The notes beneath the pieces are model-generated. The model was not told the origin of the DNA, did not search any database, and saw only the letters and a program-made list of their open reading frames with translations. A DNA stretch of 64,000 bases from Christensenellaceae bacterium Phil7. GTDB lineage: Bacteria > Bacillota > Clostridia > Christensenellales > CAG-138. Below are positions 9,598 through 18,112 of the stretch, in pieces (positions within the stretch are counted from its first letter, which is position 1; each line of letters opens with the position of its first letter). The DNA lies in assembly GCA_001940845.1 (NCBI GenBank), contig MSGV01000023.1, positions 210,312 to 274,311 on the forward strand, in the 5' to 3' direction. A program made the position numbers and the translations under genes.

Positions 9598-11028
9598 ATG
9601 AAGAAAAGAATTATAGCATCACTCATTGCGTTGATGGTTGGGATTGCAGCAATATGCGGATGTGCCGGCGGAAGCAGCGATGAACCCAAGGGAACCGATA
9701 TTGTTGCCTCAATAGGGAATGAAAGCATAAACTATGCCCTATATAATGCGGCCTTTGAATCCTATCTGGAATACATGACTCAGATGGGAGGGGGAGTTAC
9801 TGATCAAGAGGATCTTGAGACATTTCAGGATATGATAATGGATTATCTGCTCATGGACATGATGACCCTTTATAATGCCGCCGAGGATGGTTTTGCACTT
9901 TCCGATGAGGAAAAACAGGCAGCGATCGATCAGGCAAAATCTGAGCTCAAGGATATTGAGGATGAATACATGAAAGCTGCTCAGGAGGATTATGAAAAGG
10001 ATTCATCAAAAACTATTGAGCAGTACTTTAATGAATATATAGCTGCGCTTTCCGATCACTATCTTGGAAAGAAGATGAATTTTGAACAATACTCTGAAGC
10101 ATATACCGATGAACTGATACGTTCTAATACTATAGAGGCCTATAAGGCATATGTATGCAAAGATTTTCAGGTTTCCGATGCTGATATAAGCAATTGGTAT
10201 GATGAGCAGTTTGATTCCGATCAGGCGGCATATGATAAGTATCCGGAGCAATACAAATTTGATGCAGAGTATTTTGAAAAATACTTTGGGATAAAGGATG
10301 ATGCCTGTCCGCCGACATATATTCCAAAGGGCTATTCCCGCATAATGGATATAGTCGTGAATCCAAGCGGAAAGCTCAGTGATGAATATGAGTCAAAGCA
10401 AAAGCGTTTGGAAGAGATATATAAAGAATGTTCCGATCTAACATTTACAGATGCGCTTAATGGTGATGATGCAAATGCGGAAAAGATCGCTGAGCTGATT
10501 GCGGAATATAAGCAGATCGACCAAGAATGCGAAGCCGTGTACAACGATTACATCAAAGATGCAAAGAAAAAGATAGATGCTGCATATGATGAGTTGGTCT
10601 CAGGGAAAGACTTTGCAGATGTGATGATGAGGTACAGCGAGAATACCGACGTGGTTGGCAAGGATGGCGAAGATGGCTGTGAAGCTTTCCAGACTATGGG
10701 GCAAATCATATCACTTAAATATGAATGCAATGCAGATTGGAGCGATACCGTCAAGGAAATATTCGGTATGCTGAAGGTTGGTGAATACTCAGGAGTTTTT
10801 GCCGATGAGGACGGAAGCCTGCATATCATCAAATATGTTTCTGATGTTCCGGCAGGAGCTGTTCCCCTGGAATCGGTGTACGAGCCTATCAAATCGATCG
10901 TAAAAACCATAAGTGATGAAACCGCCTGGAACGAGCTTATAGAGACATGGCTCGATGATTCAAGGATCAAGCGCAATATGAAGCTGATAAGGCTAGTAGG
11001 ACAGGATCTGATTGAAGAGACTGAATGA
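9598..11028 (+). CDS. PrsA/SurA-like peptidylprolyl isomerase lipoprotein
   Basis: Secreted, lipid-anchored folding factor by resemblance. Residues 1-22 form a lipoprotein signal peptide with the lipobox ICGC (lipidated Cys22). Residues 30-210 are an acidic, helical chaperone-type region. A parvulin-like region follows from about 245 (SRIMDIVVNP), interrupted by a helical insert, and resumes at SGKDFADVMMRYSENTD with the late GEYSGVFADEDGSLHIIKYV segment. Isomerase activity is inferred; the parvulin core is divergent. The gene has its own -10 box and is followed after 19 bases by rqcP, so it may be co-transcribed with rqcP-ispD-ispF. Confidence 0.75.
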   Translation: MKKRIIASLIALMVGIAAICGCAGGSSDEPKGTDIVASIGNESINYALYNAAFESYLEYMTQMGGGVTDQEDLETFQDMIMDYLLMDMMTLYNAAEDGFALSDEEKQAAIDQAKSELKDIEDEYMKAAQEDYEKDSSKTIEQYFNEYIAALSDHYLGKKMNFEQYSEAYTDELIRSNTIEAYKAYVCKDFQVSDADISNWYDEQFDSDQAAYDKYPEQYKFDAEYFEKYFGIKDDACPPTYIPKGYSRIMDIVVNPSGKLSDEYESKQKRLEEIYKECSDLTFTDALNGDDANAEKIAELIAEYKQIDQECEAVYNDYIKDAKKKIDAAYDELVSGKDFADVMMRYSENTDVVGKDGEDGCEAFQTMGQIISLKYECNADWSDTVKEIFGMLKVGEYSGVFADEDGSLHIIKYVSDVPAGAVPLESVYEPIKSIVKTISDETAWNELIETWLDDSRIKRNMKLIRLVGQDLIEETE

Positions 11029-11047
11029 TATATAAAAAGGAGAGACT

Positions 11048-11326
11048 ATGAGACTTGATAAATATCTTAAGGTATCTAGAATCATCAAAAGACGAACGGT
11101 TGCAAATGAGGCATGCTCCATGGGACGAGTTACGATAAATGATAAGGTTGCCAAGCCTTCGTCCGATGTCAAAATTGGTGATATTATTGGTGTACGCATG
11201 GGTGCTAAAAAGCTGACAGCCGAGGTTCTGCTCGTAAAGGAGACCGTGCGTAAAGAAGAAGCTGATGGAATGTATAGGCTATTGGTCGATACCATTAATG
11301 AGTCAGGCGATTCAATTGATGATTGA
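11048..11326 (+). CDS. rqcP: RqcP (YabO), S4-domain ribosome-associated quality control factor
   Basis: Small S4 RNA-binding protein (92 aa) that in Bacillus works with RqcH at stalled 50S subunits during C-terminal alanine tailing. The opening MRLDKYLKVSRIIKRRTVA and the middle KVAKPSSDVKIGD closely follow the YabO pattern, as does the late KEEADGMYRLL. AAAAGGAG stands upstream of the ATG. The stop overlaps the start of ispD by one base (TGATG). Confidence 0.9.
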   Translation: MRLDKYLKVSRIIKRRTVANEACSMGRVTINDKVAKPSSDVKIGDIIGVRMGAKKLTAEVLLVKETVRKEEADGMYRLLVDTINESGDSIDD

Positions 11327-11982
11327 TGTATAAGGGGAAAAGCATTTCAGCCATCCTGCTTGCAGCGGGAACATCATCCCGAATGGGGAAAAACAAGATG
11401 CAGCTAAAGTTCAATGGGCACACTCCGATTGAGCTTTGTGCTGCTGCATTTTCCGCAATCAGCGATGAAGTGATCGTGACCTATTCTGTCGATACCAAAG
11501 AAGCTGCTATCGATGCCCGCTCAAAATGTGCTCTGCCTGTAAAGCTGGTCTTAGGAGGGAATTGCAGGCAGATTTCCGTTAAGAACGCGCTTAAAGAGGC
11601 GAGCAAGGATATTGTCGCTATTCATGACTGCGCACGCTGCCTCATTACAGCTGATGTCATTTTGCGAAGTTTGGATTTGGCGATTGAATACGGCTGCGGG
11701 ATAGCATCGGTTCCGGTTGTGGATACCATCAGAAATATCGAAACGGGAGAAATCATCGATCGATCTACGCTTTCTGCGGCACAAACCCCTCAAAGCTTTC
11801 AAAGATTGAAACTCATCGATGCTTATGAGCATATCAATGATATATATACGGATGATGCGGCGCTTTATAGGGATTATGGAGAAAAACTGCATTATTCTAT
11901 GGGCAGCAGAAATAACTTGAAATTGACAACACCGGATGATATTCCATTATTCGATGCCCTGATATCGCAGCGAAATTTATAG
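11326..11982 (+). CDS. ispD: 2-C-methyl-D-erythritol 4-phosphate cytidylyltransferase
   Basis: Third step of the MEP pathway: transfers CMP to MEP. The nucleotide motif LLAAGTSSRMG is near the N-terminus, with HDCARCLI (usually HDAARP), VPVVDTIR, and AAQTPQSF further on, all in family order. I chose the ATG at 11326, which overlaps the rqcP stop as TGATG; a TTG at 11323 would add one residue. There is no clear ribosome site, which fits translational coupling to rqcP. The replacement of the usual Pro by Cys in the HDxARP motif is a small oddity. ispF follows 14 bases later. Confidence 0.93.
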   Translation: MYKGKSISAILLAAGTSSRMGKNKMQLKFNGHTPIELCAAAFSAISDEVIVTYSVDTKEAAIDARSKCALPVKLVLGGNCRQISVKNALKEASKDIVAIHDCARCLITADVILRSLDLAIEYGCGIASVPVVDTIRNIETGEIIDRSTLSAAQTPQSFQRLKLIDAYEHINDIYTDDAALYRDYGEKLHYSMGSRNNLKLTTPDDIPLFDALISQRNL

Positions 11983-11996
11983 GAGGGTGGTTTCGA

Positions 11997-12476
11997 TTGT
12001 TTAGGATTGGATTTGGCGAAGATACGCATAAGCTGGTTTTAGGAAGAAGGTTGATACTCGGAGGAGTTGAGATACCCTTCGAGCTTGGCTTATTAGGACA
12101 TTCGGATGCGGATGTATTGATCCATGCGATAATCGATGCACTGCTGGGAGCATGTGCACTGGGGGATATAGGAAATTCATTTCCCGACACGCTGGAGGAG
12201 TTTCGAGATATATCCAGCATCATGCTGCTCGAACGCACCATTGAGCTGCTGCATTGCCATGGATTTTCGCCGGTAAATATAGACGCATCAATCATAGCAC
12301 AGCGTCCAAAGCTTGCAGCGCACAGGGAAGAAATGCGTCATCGGTTGTCAGCCGCGATGGCCATACCAATTGATCGTATAAGTATTAAGTTCACTACTCC
12401 GGAAGGGCTTGGTCCTGAAGGCAAACTGGAAGGCATGAGTGCGAGAGCCGTGGCGCTTGTGGATGAGCAGCGCTAA
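11997..12476 (+). CDS. ispF: 2-C-methyl-D-erythritol 2,4-cyclodiphosphate synthase
   Basis: Fifth step of the MEP pathway, forming the cyclic diphosphate with release of CMP. The zinc ligands lie in GEDTH (D and H) and in the signature HSDADVLIHAIIDALLGA. The C-terminal region with TTPEGLGPEGKLEGMSA is typical. The TTG at 11997 is the start, backed by a strong AGGAGGGTGG site at 11981-11990. 159 aa is normal. It ends the operon, with a terminator about 20 bases later. Confidence 0.95.
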   Translation: MFRIGFGEDTHKLVLGRRLILGGVEIPFELGLLGHSDADVLIHAIIDALLGACALGDIGNSFPDTLEEFRDISSIMLLERTIELLHCHGFSPVNIDASIIAQRPKLAAHREEMRHRLSAAMAIPIDRISIKFTTPEGLGPEGKLEGMSARAVALVDEQR

Positions 12477-12497
12477 ATGCTCCGTTAAGCATGAATT

Positions 12498-12530
12498 AAA
12501 ACCGCTCTTTAGGATTTAGAGCGGTTTTTT
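12498..12530 (+). terminator. Terminator between ispF and ricT
   Basis: Perfect 11-bp stem AAAACCGCTCT/AGAGCGGTTTT (12498-12508 with 12518-12528), nine-base loop, then TT. The A-tract before and T-tract after let the hairpin work in both directions, and two convergent genes meet here. Confidence 0.9.
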
Positions 12531-12557
12531 GATAAAAACTGATGAGCACAGCCTTCC

Positions 12558-13526
12558 TTATTCGTTTATAAGGTTATCACATGTACAATCATCGCAGCAT
12601 GGAGCATTCTCGGCAGCATCACTGCACTTTTTGCTCTTTTTAGATGATTTTCCCTGTAAAGCGGCCTCATTATCCGAATTGGTCTGCTCAGAATTTCCGC
12701 TTTCACATTTGCATTTGCTTTTATATTCCAAGTCTCTAAAAGGATAGGTACGGATCTCGAATGTTCCATCGGGAAGCGCAACCTTGACCTTGGTCGTTTC
12801 TGTTATAACATTGTTTTCAAGAACCGTCCCTATGCCGTCAGGAGTTCTGCATTCCGTATTAATGGATGGCATGATATGCTGCATTGATTCGTAGCAATCC
12901 TGTTCATATTTTAAGCAGCACATCAGCCTGCCGCAAGCTCCGGAGATCTTTGGAGAGCTGAGCGAGAGATTTTGAGTCTTTGCCATTTTAATGGAAACCG
13001 GTGCGAAATTTGTCAAGAAGGTATTGCAGCAAATCGGCATTCCACAGGAACCCAACCCGCCATATTTTCTTGCTTCATCACGCACTCCGATCTGCCTGAG
13101 TTCGATCGACGTTTTGAATGTTCTGGAAAGATCCTTCAAAAGCTCCCTGAAATCTACCCTCGATTCCGAAGAAAAATAGAATGTGATTTTGGAACCATTA
13201 AAAGCATATTCAACGTCCACCAGCTTCATGGGAAGCTCCCTTTCCTCGATCTTGCGCTGTCCAATTTCAAAAGCTTCCTCTTCTTTATCAAGATTGTTTG
13301 CATTCTGCTGCTTGTCTGTTTCCGTAGCAATACGAATGACAGGCTTAAGAGGATTTACAACCTGTTCATCAATGACCATATGGGGAGGTTCGGAAACCAC
13401 TCCGAAAACGATACCTCTGGCAGTTTCAACAATAACACTATCCTCGGCTTTTATATCAAGCCCTTGCGGATCGAAATAGTATGTCTTTCCTGAACCCTTG
13501 AACTTTACTCCGATTATCCTTTTCAT
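12558..13526 (-). CDS. ricT: RicT/YaaT, PSP1-domain regulatory protein
   Basis: PSP1-domain protein. In Bacillus, RicT forms the Y-complex with RicA and RicF, carries iron-sulfur clusters and aids RNase Y processing and Spo0A phosphorylation. Residues 1-65 and 95-220 match the family, with conserved Cys at 161, 166, 167, 198, 203, 204 and 211 (GSCGMPICC and GACGRLMCC). The ATG at 13526 has AAAGGAAA upstream; an upstream codon at 13571 would absorb it. The C-terminal tail (residues 270-322) is unusual: lysine-rich and with seven more Cys (272, 274, 301, 310, 311, 314, 316). The gene follows holB by about 50 bases. Confidence 0.92.
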   Translation of the reverse strand: MKRIIGVKFKGSGKTYYFDPQGLDIKAEDSVIVETARGIVFGVVSEPPHMVIDEQVVNPLKPVIRIATETDKQQNANNLDKEEEAFEIGQRKIEERELPMKLVDVEYAFNGSKITFYFSSESRVDFRELLKDLSRTFKTSIELRQIGVRDEARKYGGLGSCGMPICCNTFLTNFAPVSIKMAKTQNLSLSSPKISGACGRLMCCLKYEQDCYESMQHIMPSINTECRTPDGIGTVLENNVITETTKVKVALPDGTFEIRTYPFRDLEYKSKCKCESGNSEQTNSDNEAALQGKSSKKSKKCSDAAENAPCCDDCTCDNLINE

Positions 13527-13580
13527 CTGTTTTCCTTTCATGATCCAATGCGGTTTGCGCACAGGAAACAATTATTCATA

Positions 13581-14492
13581 TCAAACCTTGGTTTGGAGCT
13601 TCAACAAACGCACAATCATACCATCGAGTGTAAGATTTACGCTTGCATTTGTCGCCAAACGCATTGCCGTGGTGACGAACGTATCTATAATACCGCCGAT
13701 TTCCGAAAATGTAAAGGAGCGAAAATGCGCTGTGATCTCCGCACTGAAATCAGCATTGGTTTCGATGCTGAGACCGGAAAGCTTTCGGTTCGCATCATGA
13801 CATACGCTCAGCATGAACTCAACGCTTTCCAACGCAGCTTCTCGATCCTTGCCGATTCCTTTTGCCCATTTGAATGGCATTTTGCCGTCAATCATATCCA
13901 AAAGGGCTCGGATAGCAGCACTGCGCAATTCACGGTATTCCTCATCTTCATAGAGCCTCACTGCCCGCTTTTCATTGCACCCGCTCATCAAAGCAAATCT
14001 TTTTGCTTCGGCATCCGATGCGCCGCACTCTTTAAGCAGTACAAATGCCGAATTCATAGAGTCCGCACCTATTCTGACTATATGGCAGCGCGAACGTATG
14101 GTTGGGAGCACGCGCTGCTCTATACCCGTCAGGATAAAATAAGTTCCATCAGGAGGCTCTTCAAGCATTTTTAGCATTGCATTTATAGCATTATCATTCA
14201 TAAGGTGCACATTCTTTATGAGAACTGCTCTATTGCTGCCTGCATATGCCTGCTTATACAGCTCTGCACGAACTGAACGGAGCTCATCTATTTTTATACT
14301 TCCATCGAGGTCAAAATAATCGGGATGAAGCTTGAGCGCAGATACGTCTCTGCTTCCGAGAAGTAGGATAGCTGCGCCGGTTTCGGCAAGCAAAGCTGCT
14401 CGCTCAAGATCTGTTGCTGCTATCAGATAGCCATGCACTGCATTCCCTGAAGCAAGCGCATTCAAAAATTGTTCGGGCAATGGATTTATCAT
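13581..14492 (-). CDS. holB: DNA polymerase III delta' subunit
   Basis: Clamp-loader subunit. The DnaX-like AAA+ fold is seen in RAVLIKNVHLMNDNAINAMLKMLEEPP, a hallmark of HolB/DnaX, and in the TIRSRC arginine-finger motif. It has no Walker A P-loop, as expected for delta', and it also lacks the four-Cys zinc module found in many homologues (the region between about residues 40 and 60 has no Cys). The product is 303 aa. It lies between the decarboxylase gene and ricT, the order seen around yaaO-holB-yaaT in Bacillus, but tmk, yaaQ and yaaR are missing from the locus. Confidence 0.88.
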   Translation of the reverse strand: MINPLPEQFLNALASGNAVHGYLIAATDLERAALLAETGAAILLLGSRDVSALKLHPDYFDLDGSIKIDELRSVRAELYKQAYAGSNRAVLIKNVHLMNDNAINAMLKMLEEPPDGTYFILTGIEQRVLPTIRSRCHIVRIGADSMNSAFVLLKECGASDAEAKRFALMSGCNEKRAVRLYEDEEYRELRSAAIRALLDMIDGKMPFKWAKGIGKDREAALESVEFMLSVCHDANRKLSGLSIETNADFSAEITAHFRSFTFSEIGGIIDTFVTTAMRLATNASVNLTLDGMIVRLLKLQTKV

Positions 14493-14498
14493 AAAAAA

Positions 14499-15857
14499 CT
14501 ACTCCTTGCATACAGGAATCAAATCATTCGCCGTACCGAACAGCTTTGCTCCGCATTTAACGCATTCACTGAGATATAGCACTGCTTGGCGGGTGATCAA
14601 TTCTCCCGGAAGGAAAACAGCAACGCCGGGCGGATAGATACCGACAGCGTTGGCTGCGATACGATCAACCGATTCTTCGATATGCACAAGCTCATAATCG
14701 CAAAATGCAGCCTCCCGAATGCTCAATTTCCTTTCTCCCTCAGCAAAACAAAAGCCTTTGAGCCTTGGCATAGCTTCGTGGGATCTAATATTCGCAATAG
14801 CATACAAACAGCTATAAAGCCGATCAAACCATTCATCCGGATCATTCGGGGTGGTGATGAGCACCACAGATTCCATATCTCCCATTTCGGCATAAATCCC
14901 GCGTTCTTCAAGCAAAGCACCAAGCGAATAGCCGGTGTATCCACAAACGCTGATTGTTAACCTTGTAAAATCAAAGCCGGTTCCAAACGACAATACCTTC
15001 ACACCAGCTATCCGGGACAGCTGTGCACGAAAATCGATCATCCTCCGGCAATGAGCATCCCAATCGCCGATGCTTCCCATAGCATTTTCAAGCGAGAGCA
15101 TCAGCAGATATGATGGACTTGATGATTGGATCATGGAAACATATCTTCGCATCTCTGCGGCGGTGATCGGATTTGAATATCCAATATGGAGAACCGCAGT
15201 TTGGGTGAATGAATTCATTGTCTTATGGCAGCTAACAACCCAGGCATCGCAGGACGCAGGGCAGGGCGGTAATTCGGCAGAAAACGGGAAATGTGCTCCA
15301 TGAGCACAATCCACGAAAAGCTTCGCTCCATGCCTATGCGCAACAGCTGAAATTGCATCGATATCGCTGCATACGCCATAGTAGGTTGGAGATGTTATAA
15401 TGACAGCATCGGCAAAGCTGGCCGTTAAAGCGGCATCAACTTCCTGCGAAGATACCCTTCCCGTCGCTCCATCGGGCAAAAGGCTTATTACATCATGTCC
15501 AGCAAGTGCAATTCCGGAAAGCACTGATTTATGACAATTTCTTGCAATCAATACACGCTTATTTCTACCCAAGCTGAGCAGCATAGCAATATTGCCCGCA
15601 GTCGAGCCGTTGACCAGCAGTAGGCTCGCTTTTGCTCCATAAAGATTCGCAAAGCGATTTTCAAGCGCAGAAATCGTATCGGTCGGATCATTTAAATCAT
15701 CAGTACAGCTAAGCTCTGTGACGTCAAGCGGTGCAAGAACTCCAAGCTCGGATGAATCCAGCATTCCCTTGTGTCCTGGCATGTGAAACCGAGCCGGAGC
15801 CGAATTCGAATATAGCTTCAACTTGCTCAAAAGCGTATCATCAATCATCTGCTTCAT
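14499..15857 (-). CDS. Orn/Lys/Arg decarboxylase family protein (YaaO-like)
   Basis: Fold-type I PLP enzyme of the ornithine/lysine/arginine decarboxylase family. The N-terminal FHMPGHKG motif, the PLP-phosphate site LLVNGSTAGN (residues 80-89), Asp183 and His186 in VDCAHGAH, and the PLP-binding lysine K212 in SCHKT are all present. At 452 aa it is the short Firmicute form without a wing domain. Its substrate cannot be read from sequence; arginine or lysine decarboxylation are the usual suggestions. The start overlaps the upstream membrane-protein gene by 17 nt, and a second ATG lies at 15848. Confidence 0.87.
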   Translation of the reverse strand: MKQMIDDTLLSKLKLYSNSAPARFHMPGHKGMLDSSELGVLAPLDVTELSCTDDLNDPTDTISALENRFANLYGAKASLLLVNGSTAGNIAMLLSLGRNKRVLIARNCHKSVLSGIALAGHDVISLLPDGATGRVSSQEVDAALTASFADAVIITSPTYYGVCSDIDAISAVAHRHGAKLFVDCAHGAHFPFSAELPPCPASCDAWVVSCHKTMNSFTQTAVLHIGYSNPITAAEMRRYVSMIQSSSPSYLLMLSLENAMGSIGDWDAHCRRMIDFRAQLSRIAGVKVLSFGTGFDFTRLTISVCGYTGYSLGALLEERGIYAEMGDMESVVLITTPNDPDEWFDRLYSCLYAIANIRSHEAMPRLKGFCFAEGERKLSIREAAFCDYELVHIEESVDRIAANAVGIYPPGVAVFLPGELITRQAVLYLSECVKCGAKLFGTANDLIPVCKE

Positions 15858-16422
15858 CGCTATCCGACGGCTTGTATTTCATAGCCTCGTGAAGATGCAT
15901 AAGGAATTCTTCATCCGGATTGAATATAACACATGCAGCGGAGCCGTCCTTGCGATAGGTCAGCTTATATGCATTGATCTTTTTGCCAGCGTACACATTG
16001 AGCACATCTGCATTATTGCTCTTATCATCAATTCTGCATGGTTCAATGCTGATAATATCTTTTGCATCCAGCTTTAATAGTATAGATCCCTTAGCACTGA
16101 CTATACGTTCAAATATGACTGTGCCGACGGGATATGGGTAGCTTTCCACCGGCTTCACAGCATCGAATCTGGGATCATAAACCGGCTCCAGTTCCTTATA
16201 AAATACGGTGTACCTGAAACCAATAAGCCTGCGCCTGTAGATAAGATAGAGCGCAGCAAGGATCAATCCAATGAAAACATAGCGGGGTATGCGGCTCTTC
16301 AGAAGATTTTCGAGATAAAGCATAACTGCTCCAAACAGGAAAAATAAGATCAAAAGAAGAATAAAAAGCCACATATCCTTCTTTGCGGAATTGCCTGACC
16401 TGTCAACGCTTTGCTGGTACAT
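15841..16422 (-). CDS. Membrane protein with two transmembrane segments, function unknown
   Basis: I do not recognise this family. The 193-residue protein has a short hydrophilic N-terminus, transmembrane segments near residues 17-37 and 48-63, then a mostly beta cytoplasmic part (IFERIVSAKGSILLKLDAKD) and an acidic C-terminus. The ATG at 16422 is chosen because GGAGGA lies just before it; a TTG at 16434 would include that site in the gene. It is first in the operon with the decarboxylase, holB and ricT and overlaps the decarboxylase start. Confidence 0.75.
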   Translation of the reverse strand: MYQQSVDRSGNSAKKDMWLFILLLILFFLFGAVMLYLENLLKSRIPRYVFIGLILAALYLIYRRRLIGFRYTVFYKELEPVYDPRFDAVKPVESYPYPVGTVIFERIVSAKGSILLKLDAKDIISIEPCRIDDKSNNADVLNVYAGKKINAYKLTYRKDGSAACVIFNPDEEFLMHLHEAMKYKPSDSDEADD

Positions 16423-16454
16423 TTTTTCCTCCAAATGAATTCATTTCTCAATTC

Positions 16455-16483
16455 ATTTTATCAGGAATGCCATTGCATGTCAA
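16455..16483 (-). promoter_or_regulatory. Strong promoter of the membrane protein-decarboxylase-holB-ricT operon
   Basis: On the minus strand TTGACA (16478-16483) and TAAAAT (16455-16460) are separated by exactly 17 bases, about 30 bases before the start at 16422. It is divergent from the pyr promoter 70 bases away. Confidence 0.85.
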
Positions 16484-16552
16484 CCACTACGGAAGTCTTG
16501 AAATAAACCCTGCGCTCGGTTCACGGGACAATAATTTATTTTTCGCAACTAC

Positions 16553-16581
16553 TTGACAAGATGGCTTGCTCATGCAATAAT
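16553..16581 (+). promoter_or_regulatory. Promoter of the pyr operon
   Basis: TTGACA (16553-16558), 17-base spacer, AATAAT (16576-16581). Transcription from here would give a leader of about 310 bases before pyrC that contains a PyrR-type binding loop and an intrinsic terminator. Confidence 0.82.
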
Positions 16582-16740
16582 AGTCGATGATGATTTTGAT
16601 CAAGCGCAATTTCCCGGCGGTCTCAAAGGTTATTAAAACCTAAAAAGAGGCTTCAGCAAACTCTGAATTGGTTTGCCATGTTTGATGAGGCCGGTTTAAT
16701 GATGCTTGTGTGCTTCATCAGATTAACTGTTCAGTTTTTA

Positions 16741-16843
16741 AATCGGCACAGAGAGGTCGGCAAGGTTGAACGCGAACTTGTATATGGGTGAGCATGGGTT
16801 TATCCGTTTGTTATGCAGTGCCTTGCCGTTGGGCAGGGTTTTT
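16741..16843 (+). promoter_or_regulatory. PyrR-type transcription attenuator of the pyr operon
   Basis: The segment CAGAGAGGTCGGCAAGG (16749-16765) resembles the PyrR-binding loop of Bacillus pyr leaders. A terminator follows: CCTTGCC (16821-16827), loop GTTG, GGCAGGG (16832-16838), then five T. CGGCAAGG (16758-16765) is perfectly complementary to CCTTGCCG (16821-16828), giving an antiterminator that competes with the terminator. GTTCA before and TGAAC after the loop can close a lower stem. In the known mechanism UMP-bound PyrR holds the loop, so the terminator forms. The pyrR gene itself is not in this window. Confidence 0.8.
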
Positions 16844-16901
16844 CTGTATAAATATACTTGCCCATTCTCATACGACAAATGCATAAGAAAGGAAGTATGA
16901 G

Positions 16902-18104
16902 TTGATTATGTCGAACGAACAAATACTAAAAAACATCAGTCCAAACATTGTATATGCTGTACGGAAATTCATTGCTCTAGGGGCTAAAGTTCCCGTTGTT
17001 ACTGATTCTTATATCGTGTTGCCCGGTTTCTGCGATGTGCATGTGCATTTCAGAGAACCGGGATATTATTATAAGGAAAGCATTGCAACAGGCAGCATGG
17101 CCGCTGTACACGGCGGATATACTGCTGTATGCACTATGCCCAACTTGAGACCCGTACCCGATAACCTGGAGCATTTAAAGGTTGAGCTGGATGCCATTGA
17201 ACAGAATGCAGTCATCCCCATATTTCCATATGGCTCTATTACCAGAGAGGAAAAGGGCGAAACCCTTGCCGATATGAAGGGCATTTCGGATATGGTCTGT
17301 GCATTTTCGGATGATGGCAAAGGCGTCCAGAATGAACTCGTCATGCGGAATGCAATGAATGAGGCAAAAAGGCTCGGAAAGATCATTGCTGCTCATTGCG
17401 AATCTACAAACCTTTTGAGCGGTGGTTATATCCATGATGGCATGTATGCGCTTATGCATGGGCATAAGACCATCAGCAGTGAAAGCGAATTTATTCAGGT
17501 GGCTCGTGATTTGCGTTTGGCGGGGGAGACCGGATGCAGTTACCATGTTTGCCATGTATCGACTAAAGAAAGCGTCGATCTTATTCGCAAAGCCAAGGCA
17601 GCCGGTGTTGATGTTACCTGTGAAACCGCACCGCATTATTTGACCCTGTGCCAGGATGATCTGCAGGAGGATGGGCGTTTTAAAATGAATCCGCCGCTCC
17701 GCAATCGCAGCGATATGGAAGCTTTGATTGAGGGAATTGTGGATGGCACCATCGATATGATCGCTACAGACCATGCCCCGCATACCATTGAAGAAAAATC
17801 CCGCGGACTTAAATTCAGTCCTATGGGCATAGTTGGTCTTGAAACAGCATTTCCAATCATCTACACGAACCTGGTGCGCACCGGAATAATAACCTTAAAA
17901 CGCCTTGTTGAACTCATGTGCACTATGCCTCGTAAGCGTTTTAATATAACAAGTGACCCCGGATATGCGATATTCAGCATCGATAAGCCTTACATTATCA
18001 ATCCAAGCGATTTCCAATCCAAGGGGCGCAGCACTCCATTTGCCGGAAAAATGGTCTATGGTAAATGGCTGGCTACCTCGGTCAATGATAAGATTTTTGT
18101 TTGA
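16902..18104 (+). CDS. pyrC: Dihydroorotase
   Basis: Zinc amidohydrolase that closes carbamoyl-aspartate to dihydroorotate. The metal motif DVHVH (H47, H49) with FREPG follows, then AAHCES, the segment YHVCHVST, and the late TDHAPH (D290). Length is 400 aa. The start is uncertain: the TTG at 16902 has AAAGGAAG six bases upstream, while an ATG at 16908 has it twelve bases away. The gene is first in the operon, directly behind the attenuator, and its stop overlaps the pyrK region. Confidence 0.93.
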   Translation: MIMSNEQILKNISPNIVYAVRKFIALGAKVPVVTDSYIVLPGFCDVHVHFREPGYYYKESIATGSMAAVHGGYTAVCTMPNLRPVPDNLEHLKVELDAIEQNAVIPIFPYGSITREEKGETLADMKGISDMVCAFSDDGKGVQNELVMRNAMNEAKRLGKIIAAHCESTNLLSGGYIHDGMYALMHGHKTISSESEFIQVARDLRLAGETGCSYHVCHVSTKESVDLIRKAKAAGVDVTCETAPHYLTLCQDDLQEDGRFKMNPPLRNRSDMEALIEGIVDGTIDMIATDHAPHTIEEKSRGLKFSPMGIVGLETAFPIIYTNLVRTGIITLKRLVELMCTMPRKRFNITSDPGYAIFSIDKPYIINPSDFQSKGRSTPFAGKMVYGKWLATSVNDKIFV

Positions 18105-18112
18105 TTTGTATC

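Noticed and set aside
17175..17783. Antisense open frame of 202 residues over pyrC
   Set aside because: Overlaps a conserved gene fully, with no ribosome site.
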